DNA of 64,000 nucleotides from Galliscardovia ingluviei (GTDB lineage Bacteria; Actinomycetota; Actinomycetes; Actinomycetales; Bifidobacteriaceae), in contig NZ_BMDH01000001.1 of assembly GCF_014635685.1 (NCBI RefSeq), forward strand, positions 1 through 64,000. Reading direction: 5' to 3'. The notes beneath the pieces were generated by a model. That model was given only the letters and a program-made list of their open reading frames with translations, had not been told where the DNA came from and searched no databases. The translations under genes and the position numbers were made by a program. Below, one piece after another: positions 7,390 to 14,622 of the stretch (positions within the stretch are counted from its first letter, which is position 1; the number at the start of each line of letters is the position of its first letter).

Positions 7390-8730
7390 CTATGCGCCAA
7401 AATGCACAGCAGAAGTTCCATAGCGCTCGCGGATAGCATCAAGAGCCTGCTGCGCATGATTAAGGCGTGTGGAAGTAGGCTTAGGTGAAGTTTGCGCTCC
7501 CTGTGCGCTATCAGTGATTGATGAAGTAGATTGTTCTTGCGCTATCAGATCATCAAAACTTGCCTGAATAGCAGTAGTTTTTTGATCGCTGATATGAGAA
7601 ACGCTTACTCCTGCCAGTCGGATGAGTTCAGGAAGAGACACTGCCATATGTGGATTAGTGGCATCCAAAGCATGAGACTGCATATGCAATAATTGCTCAC
7701 ACAGTGTGCGAGCTGTTCGGAATATCACCGGTGCAGACTGAGTGGCAGTTGGCAATGTGTATGAACGCGTAGCATATCGCAAATCTGAAGAACGGAGTTT
7801 AACAGTAACAGTACGTGCCACCACTTGGCGTTTGCGCAGTTGTGAAGCTACATGATCACTGCACTGCAACAACATAGCGGTAACTTCACGAGTATTGCGT
7901 GTATCTTGAGGGAAAGTGCGCTCTTGACCAATGGAACGTTCTGGCGCGTGGAGTGTGAGCTGTTTGGTGCCAATACCTCGGCAAGCATTATACAAAAACT
8001 GTGCTGCAGCGGCAGAATTAGTGATTTGACGCAGTTGTTCAAGAGAAAGTTGCGCACATTGGGCAGTAGTAGTAACTCCCCAAGTCGCCAGTTTATCGCA
8101 GGTGCTTGGGCCTACTCCTGGCAGTGCTCGCAAGGGGAGGAGCTGTACAAATTCAGCCTGCCTAGCCTGAGGTACCAGCAACATGCCATTAGGTTTAGCT
8201 TGAGTAGAAGCAAGTTTGGCAACAAAACGGTTGCTAGCAATACCAATAGAGCAGGTGAGACCGAGCTGTTCAAAGACCTGAGTGCGAATGTAATGCGCGA
8301 TATCAAGAGGTGATTTCCATATGCGCAAAGTGCTCGCAACATCCATATAGCCTTCGTCAACGCTTGTACGCTCAACCTGATCAGTAATACTTGACAAAAT
8401 TTGAAATACTTGGCGCGATTTCTGTCGATAATATGGCATATCTACAGGTAGAAAAATTCCTTGAGGGCAAAGTCGCCGAGCAGTTGCAACTGGCATAGCA
8501 GAGCGAACACCAAATTCGCGAGCTTCATAACTTGCTGCTGATACTACAGAGCGGTTGCCGGTGCCAACAATAACAGGTTTACCGCGCAATTGTGGTCGGC
8601 GTAGTATTTCACAGGATGCATAGAACGCATCCATATCGATATGCAGTATCGTGCACCCGGAAGTGTCAGAGCCCCAAGCATGTGTTGCTTGTGCAAGTTG
8701 GGCTCCTGAAAGTCGCGGTGCGTTACTCAT
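7390..8730 (-). CDS. dinB: DNA polymerase IV (Y-family)
   Basis: Error-prone translesion polymerase of 446 aa. ILHIDMDAFYASCE at the N-terminus gives the first catalytic aspartates, and TSVDEGYMDVAS carries the second acidic pair; SIGIASNRFVAKLASTQAKPNG is the fingers/palm signature, followed by the helix-hairpin-helix thumb (LPLRALPGVGPSTCDKLATWGV). The C-terminal tail of about 60 residues is polar and probably flexible; I did not recognise a clear beta-clamp peptide in it. The stop is 28 bp from the end of convergent uxaC. No SOS box was recognised upstream. Confidence 0.93.
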   Translation of the reverse strand: MSNAPRLSGAQLAQATHAWGSDTSGCTILHIDMDAFYASCEILRRPQLRGKPVIVGTGNRSVVSAASYEAREFGVRSAMPVATARRLCPQGIFLPVDMPYYRQKSRQVFQILSSITDQVERTSVDEGYMDVASTLRIWKSPLDIAHYIRTQVFEQLGLTCSIGIASNRFVAKLASTQAKPNGMLLVPQARQAEFVQLLPLRALPGVGPSTCDKLATWGVTTTAQCAQLSLEQLRQITNSAAAAQFLYNACRGIGTKQLTLHAPERSIGQERTFPQDTRNTREVTAMLLQCSDHVASQLRKRQVVARTVTVKLRSSDLRYATRSYTLPTATQSAPVIFRTARTLCEQLLHMQSHALDATNPHMAVSLPELIRLAGVSVSHISDQKTTAIQASFDDLIAQEQSTSSITDSAQGAQTSPKPTSTRLNHAQQALDAIRERYGTSAVHFGA

Positions 8731-8736
8731 GGTTGT

Positions 8737-8742
8737 ATGCTA
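8737..8742 (-). promoter_or_regulatory. Candidate -10 of a leaderless dinB promoter
   Basis: On the minus strand TAGCAT stands six bases before the dinB ATG, with no ribosome binding site in between. Confidence 0.3.
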
Positions 8743-8900
8743 ACAGATTTGTGCTGGACTGTGTACTGGCAGACTCAGTGACAGAGAATTGAGACAAGGT
8801 GCTGTGGATAAGGAAGTATAATAAGGGACTTGAGTTTTGTGTTGTAATTAGTGGCTCAAAATTGGTTATAGACTGTGATTGGTGTGCTATATTGCGTCGT

Positions 8901-8930
8901 TTGACGTATTCGTATATGCATTTTTATGCT
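8901..8930 (+). promoter_or_regulatory. Candidate promoter for tRNA-Ser(GCT)
   Basis: TTGACG (8901-8906) and TATGCT (8925-8930) are 18 bases apart, about 84 bases before the tRNA. It is the best -35/-10 pair in the gap. Confidence 0.4.
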
Positions 8931-9013
8931 TGTGGCGTGTCTATTCTTGCGGTAGTGGTAAAGTAATAGCTTGTTGCGCGCATCGTGGGCAGAAGCCTGC
9001 GGAGCCGTGAAAC

Positions 9014-9103
9014 GGAGTCATGCCTGAGTGGCCGAAAGGGGCACCCTGCTAAGGTGTTAACGGCGCAAGCTGTTCGAGGGTTCGAATCCCTCTGACTCCG
9101 CCA
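9014..9103 (+). tRNA. tRNA-Ser (anticodon GCT)
   Basis: Acceptor arms GGAGTCA (9014-9020) and TGACTCC (9093-9099) pair fully, with discriminator G and an encoded CCA (9101-9103). The anticodon stem GCACC/GGTGT holds loop CTGCTAA, anticodon GCT at 9048-9050, reading AGC/AGT serine codons. The long variable arm and TTCGAATCC T-loop fit a class II serine tRNA. Confidence 0.96.
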
Positions 9104-9105
9104 AT

Positions 9106-9138
9106 GGGTTTTGAGTGACATTCTCAAAACCCTTTTTT
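9106..9138 (+). terminator. Intrinsic terminator of tRNA-Ser(GCT)
   Basis: GGGTTTTGAG (9106-9115) pairs with CTCAAAACCC (9123-9132) around a 7-base loop and is followed by six T's. Confidence 0.9.
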
Positions 9139-9292
9139 CATGCCAAAAACCCTAATGTTTACAACGTTCTTAAGCCATTTCACCCAAATACCCTAGTTGC
9201 GTAACGATGCGTAAAAGAGCAGAGGATGCATAAACGTTTGCGGCGGTACGCCATTGTCCGCCGCTATGGTCTAACTCTACCCTAGAGTATCG

Positions 9293-9323
9293 AGTAATGT
9301 GATGTACGACACATTACTTTTTT
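9293..9323 (+). terminator. Second terminator-like hairpin, no gene in front
   Basis: AGTAATGTG (9293-9301) pairs perfectly with CACATTACT (9310-9318) over an 8-base loop, followed by five T's. No gene lies between the tRNA terminator and this one, so it may end a short unannotated transcript or read-through RNA. Confidence 0.55.
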
Positions 9324-9422
9324 GTAAATATTGTATATGAGTGCATTGGTGCAAAGGCGCCACATTTTAGTAACTAGTGTTTGTATATCCTAAGGCGTAG
9401 GTCCGAAATAGAGACCAATCGA

Positions 9423-9428
9423 TAGTGT
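9423..9428 (+). promoter_or_regulatory. Candidate -10 of a leaderless start
   Basis: TAGTGT lies six bases before the ATG at 9435; no ribosome binding site is visible. Confidence 0.3.
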
Positions 9429-9434
9429 AGAGCC

Positions 9435-10082
9435 ATGAAAACTTTGCTCGATACTGCGCAAAACCCTGCACATAACTCATTTATTGAACGCAATAGTGAG
9501 TTTATCGGTGATGCCTGTCATATTACCGGACCTCAGGAGGTAGCGGCATTTATTGAGCAGATTCGTGCACAGCACCCTAAAGCGCGACATGTGGCATTTG
9601 CCGCAGTTTGGGGAGAAGATGGTGGTCGTCTAGGTGAGCGCATGAGCGATGATGGTGAGCCAAGTGGTACTGCTGGTAAACCAATTTTAGATGTGCTGCG
9701 CCAAAATGAACTTACGGATTGCGTGGTAAGTGTTACACGGTATTTTGGCGGGATTTTACTGGGCTCTGGGGGGCTTATTCGCGCCTACGCGCGTGGTGCA
9801 GCACTGGCAGTACAGGCATCTCAGTTGGCAACAATTGTGCCATGTGTTGTAGTTACTGCTCGCGTCAGCTATGCGAGGCTTGAAATCATGCGCAATCTTG
9901 CTGCTTCGGTTGGTGCACAGGTTGCTCATGAGGCATTTGCTGAAAATGTGACAATGACGTTAGATGTGCCACAGGAGGCAGTACCGTTATTGCAGCAGCG
10001 AGTACAAGAACAGTTTAATGCGACGGTTAACTTAACGCTTGGCGAGCAAGTGAATCGCCCTGTTCTTCAGCAGGCACAGTAG
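9435..10082 (+). CDS. YigZ/IMPACT family protein
   Basis: Protein of 215 aa of the UPF0029/IMPACT family, a two-domain protein linked in other organisms to ribosome- or RNA-associated regulation; its exact biochemical role in bacteria is unsettled. Seen: N-terminal IMPACT domain with RHVAFAAVWGEDGG, MSDDGEPSGTAGKPIL (about residues 75-90) and VTRYFGGILLGSGGLIRAY, followed by a ferredoxin-like C-terminal domain. Length matches the family. It is transcribed alone between two gene-free gaps. Confidence 0.9.
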   Translation: MKTLLDTAQNPAHNSFIERNSEFIGDACHITGPQEVAAFIEQIRAQHPKARHVAFAAVWGEDGGRLGERMSDDGEPSGTAGKPILDVLRQNELTDCVVSVTRYFGGILLGSGGLIRAYARGAALAVQASQLATIVPCVVVTARVSYARLEIMRNLAASVGAQVAHEAFAENVTMTLDVPQEAVPLLQQRVQEQFNATVNLTLGEQVNRPVLQQAQ

Positions 10083-10279
10083 TCGCGCTGCGAAAGCGCA
10101 AAGTACTGTAGTTGAGTAATGCATATGCGGGTTACAAGAATTTGTGGATAAGCGTTGCATACAAAGTTGCTAACGCATGCAGTGTAGTGTACGGTGACGG
10201 TACGGCATTGAGCAGTTACTATGGTAGTGAGTAATTAAGTACAGCGTTGAATAGTTGAATAGCAGTGAGTGTGGGTAAC

Positions 10280-10975
10280 ATGGCACAAGAAAATTCGATA
10301 CAAGATAATGCGACAGAAAACATTGAAGGAGAGTCGCATGAGCAACCAGTACAGCAGGGTGAGCAGGCTCAGCAGACACAGACTGAGCATGAACCATTAA
10401 CGGTAACATATGAGCGCTTGCGCCATACTGACGATGCTGCACTATTACATGATTTTGCCACTCGCCAATTGCCTGACCGTAAAGACCAATCGGCATTCTC
10501 TCGTGCGACAGCATTACTTGAAGCCGTCGCAGGCAATGCTCATACGCTGTTAGAAGATCGTATTTTCCTAGCACAAACAATGCCATTTCCTAATATTTTA
10601 GTCAAACTTTCTCAAGATAGTGATTGGCAAGTGCGTCAAGCGGTGGCCGCCAATAGCAATGATAAAAATTGGCTTGTTGGTAGGTTGACTAAAGATGAGC
10701 GGGAAGAAGTGCGTGCCGCGGCATTACTGAATCCGCAAACATCATGGAAAATGCGTATGGAAGGTGCCGAAGATTCAAGCAATACTGCGCAAACGCTTGA
10801 CTATCTGTCACGCTTTGGCGTAGATGAAGATATGCAAGGACCGGCAGTACTTACCTCAATGATTCGTCGTGCAGTGGCGTTAAACCCATCAACTACTCAA
10901 GAAACCTTGGAACGCCTTGCTCAAGATACTGATGAGTCTGTGCGCCATGCTGTAGAAGAACGCATGGGTCGATAA
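10280..10975 (+). CDS. Unrecognised protein with HEAT/LRV-like helical repeats
   Basis: About 231 aa. The first 45 residues are Gln/Glu-rich and look disordered. Two stretches resemble variant leucine-rich/HEAT repeats: SDWQVRQAVAANSNDKNWLV with EEVRAAALLNPQTSWKM, and AVALNPSTTQETLERLAQDT with ESVRHAVEERM; the pattern 'a..NP.T....L..L..D....VR.A' recurs. Such repeats usually bind proteins. No signal peptide or membrane segment. An upstream in-frame GTG at 10265 is possible; I prefer ATG 10280. Similar small proteins occur in bifidobacteria without known function. Confidence 0.75.
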   Translation: MAQENSIQDNATENIEGESHEQPVQQGEQAQQTQTEHEPLTVTYERLRHTDDAALLHDFATRQLPDRKDQSAFSRATALLEAVAGNAHTLLEDRIFLAQTMPFPNILVKLSQDSDWQVRQAVAANSNDKNWLVGRLTKDEREEVRAAALLNPQTSWKMRMEGAEDSSNTAQTLDYLSRFGVDEDMQGPAVLTSMIRRAVALNPSTTQETLERLAQDTDESVRHAVEERMGR

Positions 10976-11040
10976 CACGTCAATAGATAAGTGGTGTTAG
11001 AGAATTTGGGCAATATGTGTAATACACAATAGCAACAGGG

Positions 11041-11073
11041 AGTAAATAGGCAATAAATAGGGAATAAATAGGG
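11041..11073. repeat. Three tandem copies of an 11-bp unit upstream of malQ
   Basis: Consensus AATAAATAGGG: copies at 11041-11051 (diverged), 11052-11062 and 11063-11073. The 11-bp period places each copy on nearly the same face of the helix, about 50-80 bp before the malQ -10. Confidence 0.8.
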
Positions 11074-11124
11074 AATTTGCTCATATTTTGGCTTGTCGAA
11101 TACCCATAATCTACATTTTCACGC

Positions 11125-11130
11125 TACAGT
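11125..11130 (+). promoter_or_regulatory. Candidate -10 of a leaderless malQ promoter
   Basis: TACAGT ends seven bases before the ATG at 11138; there is no ribosome binding site. Confidence 0.45.
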
Positions 11131-11137
11131 ATGCATT

Positions 11138-13306
11138 ATGGAACAGCGAGAAGAATCCACAGAACGCTTAGCACGACCATTAATCCAGCTGGCAAAAGCA
11201 GAAGGCATTGAAACCAGCTATATTGGTCAGCAAGGCGAATATGTTGAAATTGACGATGGTGTCATTATTGATGTTCTTGCATCTCTTGGTATCGATGCGT
11301 CAAATCAAGAAGCTATTGAACAAGCGCTCGTGCAAAGTGCGGAGCAGAAGTTTGGCAGACTAGTAGCGCCTACGGTGCTTCATATTCATGGGAAAACAAC
11401 GCATGTGCCGGTATATCATGGCGTTACTGATATTCCCCAAGCTACACTGACGTGCGAAGATGGTACGCAAATGCAGCTCACGCCTGATGCTGGAGACGGA
11501 CAACCTGCACGTTTGGTGAATGGTAATTTTATTGTTAATTCAAGCATTGTTATCCCCTCCGATGTACCTCTTGGCTATCACACGCTTACTGTACAGGTGG
11601 CGGAACGCAAAGCTGAAGCTACCCTGATTAGTGTTCCAGAAAAAGTGGAGCTTATTGATGGGCTTAAAGGTGACAAAGAACGCATGTGGGGATGGATGGC
11701 GCAATGCTATACCATCCGCTCAGCTGCTTCATGGGGAGTTGGTGATTTCGAAGATCTCGGCTTGCTGCTTGAACATGCCCAGCACACAGGTGCAGATTTC
11801 GTACTCATTAACCCAATACATGCTGCAGAGCCATGCACGCCGCTTACGCCATCCCCGTATTTACCAATTTCAAGGCGTTTTATCAATTTCACGTATATTC
11901 GGCCAGAAGCTATTGCGGAGTATGCAAATCTTGATGATGCCACACGTGAACATGTGTCACAGTTATGGCAAAGTGTTGAACCATTGAATACCAATGCTCA
12001 GCAAATTGATCGCGATGCCATGTGGAATGCGAAAATGCCAGCATTATGGGCAATTTTCAAAGCAGGGCGTAGCGCTGAACGTCAACGTGAATTTGATCAA
12101 TTTAAGCAAGCGCAAGGTGATGATCTAGAAGGATATGCTACATGGTGCTTGGCCTACGATAAGTGGGGAGCGCCAAGCGCGGATACAAATTCGTGGATTA
12201 CGACCACTCATCGTGATAGCGATGCGGTAAACCAACTGCGCAATAAATACCCGGATACGCTTGATTTCTACCGCTGGCTTGAATGGATTGCTGATGAGCA
12301 ATTTACCGGAGCACAGCAGCGCGCACATCGTGCTGGCATGCGAATCGGCATTATGTCAGATATGGCCGTTGGTGTACACCCACTTGGCTCTGATGTATGG
12401 TGGAATCCTGAGCGCTTTGCTCAAGGGGCTACAGTCGGTGCGCCTCCAGATTATTTCAACCAGCAAGGGCAAAATTGGAGCCAACCACCACTCAATCCAA
12501 AATATCTGCGCGAAACGGGATATCAGGCATATCGTGACCTAGTGTCCAATATGTTTGCTCATAGCGGTGCAGTGCGTATTGATCATGCTATTGGACTGTT
12601 CAGATTATGGTGGATTCCACAGGGACGCAGTGCAAAACAAGGTGCTTATGTGCGCAATGATGCCGATATTATGATGGGTATTTTGGCGCTGGAAGCACAG
12701 CGTGCTCATGGTGTTGTAGTAGGTGAAGACCTCGGTGTAGTGCCGCAGTATATGGCTCAAGGATTGCGCGATCATGGATTAATGGGCTGCGCTGTGGAAT
12801 GGTTTGAACAAATGGAAGGTGCTTTCATTCCACCGCAGCAATGGGCACAACTGGCGCTCGCTTCCGTGAATACCCATGATATTCCGCCAGCAGCAGGTTA
12901 TCTCAATTATGTGCATGTGAAATTGCGCAATGAGCTCGGATTGCTTACTGGTTCGTATGAGGACTTTATGAAGAGTGCGAACCATGAGCATAATGCGCTT
13001 TTGTCTATGCTGATTGACGAAGGTTGTATTGAGCGTCAGTGGTTAGAAGACGAACAAGCACATGAGCAAGAAATTGTTGAAGGTCTTCACCGTGCACTAT
13101 TACTTGCACCAAGCAAACTCTATGCTGCGTCTATTACTGATGCGGTGGGTGAGCGTCGAGCGCAAAATCAGCCGGGAACGAATAATGAGTACTCCAATTG
13201 GCGCATTCCGTTAGCTGATAGTGAAGGAAAAGCTGTAAGTGTTGAGCAGCTCTTTGAGCTTGAACGAGCACAATCATTAGCTGCTGTAATGCGCGGCAAT
13301 AAGTAA
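11138..13306 (+). CDS. malQ: 4-alpha-glucanotransferase (amylomaltase) MalQ
   Basis: GH77 enzyme of 722 aa that moves alpha-1,4-glucan segments between maltodextrins, releasing glucose. Family landmarks: GWMAQCYTIRSAASWGVGDF, the catalytic nucleophile region RIDHAIGLFRLWWIP, acid/base region VVGEDLGVVP and the transition-state Asp region SVNTHDIPPAAGY. The N-terminal 150 residues form the extra beta-sandwich domain of the long actinobacterial type. The frame extends to 11093, but ATG 11138 has a TACAGT -10 seven bases ahead and no ribosome binding site, suggesting a leaderless message. Together with glgX and the malEFG cluster it forms the alpha-glucan pathway of the window. Confidence 0.95.
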   Translation: MEQREESTERLARPLIQLAKAEGIETSYIGQQGEYVEIDDGVIIDVLASLGIDASNQEAIEQALVQSAEQKFGRLVAPTVLHIHGKTTHVPVYHGVTDIPQATLTCEDGTQMQLTPDAGDGQPARLVNGNFIVNSSIVIPSDVPLGYHTLTVQVAERKAEATLISVPEKVELIDGLKGDKERMWGWMAQCYTIRSAASWGVGDFEDLGLLLEHAQHTGADFVLINPIHAAEPCTPLTPSPYLPISRRFINFTYIRPEAIAEYANLDDATREHVSQLWQSVEPLNTNAQQIDRDAMWNAKMPALWAIFKAGRSAERQREFDQFKQAQGDDLEGYATWCLAYDKWGAPSADTNSWITTTHRDSDAVNQLRNKYPDTLDFYRWLEWIADEQFTGAQQRAHRAGMRIGIMSDMAVGVHPLGSDVWWNPERFAQGATVGAPPDYFNQQGQNWSQPPLNPKYLRETGYQAYRDLVSNMFAHSGAVRIDHAIGLFRLWWIPQGRSAKQGAYVRNDADIMMGILALEAQRAHGVVVGEDLGVVPQYMAQGLRDHGLMGCAVEWFEQMEGAFIPPQQWAQLALASVNTHDIPPAAGYLNYVHVKLRNELGLLTGSYEDFMKSANHEHNALLSMLIDEGCIERQWLEDEQAHEQEIVEGLHRALLLAPSKLYAASITDAVGERRAQNQPGTNNEYSNWRIPLADSEGKAVSVEQLFELERAQSLAAVMRGNK

Positions 13307-13325
13307 GCAATTCGACACACCGTTC

Positions 13326-13368
13326 AATACCGCTATTACCTGGAAAAATGTCAGGTGATGGCGGTATT
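13326..13368 (+). terminator. Long hairpin after malQ
   Basis: Outer arms AATACCGC (13326-13333) and GCGGTATT (13361-13368) plus inner arms ATTACCTG/CAGGTGAT (one G-T pair) make a nearly continuous stem; the following sequence CTCTTA has only a weak T-run. It is the likely malQ terminator. Confidence 0.65.
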
Positions 13369-13513
13369 CTCTTAGATTGTTGTGTTTCCCTACGGGGTCC
13401 TTCAAAGCGCTTTCCCACTCGCCAATAGGACTTTCAGGGAGCCCACGGATAATGCGGTAGCGAGCCTAACCAACTCAATACCCGGAACACAATAGAAACA
13501 GAAAAGGGTCATC

Positions 13514-13963
13514 GTGAAAACTTTCACTCCGAAGCCTAACGATTTGAGCCATGAGTGGTACGTAATCGACGCCACTGATGTAGTGCTCGGTCGTCTTGCA
13601 ACTACTGCAGCTACGTTGTTGCGTGGCAAGAATAAGCCAACTTTCGCTCCACATGCTGATGGTGGTAACAATGTTATTATCATCAATGCTGACAAGATTG
13701 CTTTGACTGGCAATAAGTTGGGCAAGAACCTTTACCAGCATTCTGGTTTCCCAGGCGGACTTCGCGCTGACAGCTACGGCGAGTTGCTGGAAAAGAATCC
13801 AGAACGCATGATTCGTGCTGCCGTTAAGGGTATGCTTCCAAAGAATCGCTTGGCAAAGGTACAGCTCAATCGTCTGCGCATTTATCGCGGCGATCAGCAC
13901 CCACATGCAAGCCAGAACCCAGCCGTCTATGAGATCGCTCAGGTCTCCCAGCAGGCTAAGTAA
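13514..13963 (+). CDS. rplM: Ribosomal protein L13
   Basis: 149 aa, full length, component of the 50S subunit. [16 protein letters not shown] at the N-terminus and [26 protein letters not shown] near the C-terminus are the L13 signatures. ATG 13514 follows AAAGGGTC. It is the first gene of the conserved rplM-rpsI pair, 25 bp before rpsI. The 200-bp leader contains self-complementary stretches such as GTCCT/AGGAC and the palindrome AAAGCGCTTT and could fold, but I cannot assign it to a known leader family. Confidence 0.97.
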   Translation: MKTFTPKPNDLSHEWYVIDATDVVLGRLATTAATLLRGKNKPTFAPHADGGNNVIIINADKIALTGNKLGKNLYQHSGFPGGLRADSYGELLEKNPERMIRAAVKGMLPKNRLAKVQLNRLRIYRGDQHPHASQNPAVYEIAQVSQQAK

Positions 13964-13988
13964 CTAGGACCGAAAGGAAAGCAGCATC

Positions 13989-14477
13989 ATGGCTGAGAAT
14001 AACAATGCCGCGGTCCAGGAGACCGAGGAAGAACTGACCCAGTACACTTCCGAAACCAACGCTGGTGCAGGCACCGGTACTTCCACAATCGCTCCAGGCT
14101 ATGGCACTGGTCGTCGTAAGGAAGCTGTAGCCCGTGTACGTCTCGTACCAGGCTCCGGCAAGTGGACCATCAATGGTCGTACTTTGGAAGAGTACTTCCC
14201 AGGTAAGATTCAGCAGCGTGAAGTGAATTCTCCAATCGTTTTGCTGAAGCTCGAAAACAAGTTTGACGTTATCGTACTCGTCGACGGTGGTGGCACCACC
14301 GGTCAGGCAGGTGCAATTCGTTTGGGCGTAGCACGTGCACTGAACGCTATCGATCGTGATGCAAACCGCATTGCTTTGAAGCGCGCAGGATTCTTGACTC
14401 GTGACGCTCGCGTTGTGGAACGCAAGAAGGCTGGTCTGCACAAGGCACGCCGTGCTCCACAGTACTCAAAGCGTTAA
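13989..14477 (+). CDS. rpsI: Ribosomal protein S9
   Basis: 162 aa, 30S subunit protein whose C-terminal tail contacts P-site tRNA. The tail ends in APQYSKR, the normal universal ending. [18 protein letters not shown] and the segment [19 protein letters not shown] are diagnostic. The first 35 residues are an acidic, polar extension seen in actinobacterial S9. GAAAGGAAAG precedes the start. Cotranscribed with rplM. Confidence 0.97.
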   Translation: MAENNNAAVQETEEELTQYTSETNAGAGTGTSTIAPGYGTGRRKEAVARVRLVPGSGKWTINGRTLEEYFPGKIQQREVNSPIVLLKLENKFDVIVLVDGGGTTGQAGAIRLGVARALNAIDRDANRIALKRAGFLTRDARVVERKKAGLHKARRAPQYSKR

Positions 14478-14498
14478 GCTTACGTACTTACGTACTTC

Positions 14499-14531
14499 AA
14501 AACCCTCGATTCCGCAAGGTTTCGAGGGTTT
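14499..14531 (+). terminator. Terminator after rpsI
   Basis: AAACCCTCGA (14500-14509) pairs with TCGAGGGTTT (14522-14531) around a 12-base loop, the T's of the right arm serving as a short U-tract. It also faces the 3' end of glgX. Confidence 0.75.
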
Positions 14532-14622
14532 CGTCGTAAAGGCCAGGTTCTGCTAATACCTACGCTGTATATTCCAGCACTTTATCTCTGCATTTTTCCC
14601 TGCATTGTTTACTCCTACGTTG

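Larger units (their letters stand above)
9104..9434. other. Gene-free gap between tRNA-Ser and the YigZ gene
   Basis: About 330 bp without a credible coding region. It holds the tRNA terminator, a GC hairpin (GCGGCGG 9240-9246 with CCGCCGC 9258-9264, no T-run), a second terminator-like hairpin at 9293-9323, and the start region of the next gene. Confidence 0.7.

Noticed and set aside
8731-8830. SOS box before dinB
   Set aside because: No match to an actinobacterial LexA site (CGAACnnnnGTTCG) was seen.
11707-11994. 95-codon antisense frame inside malQ
   Set aside because: No start signal and residue composition of a shadow frame.
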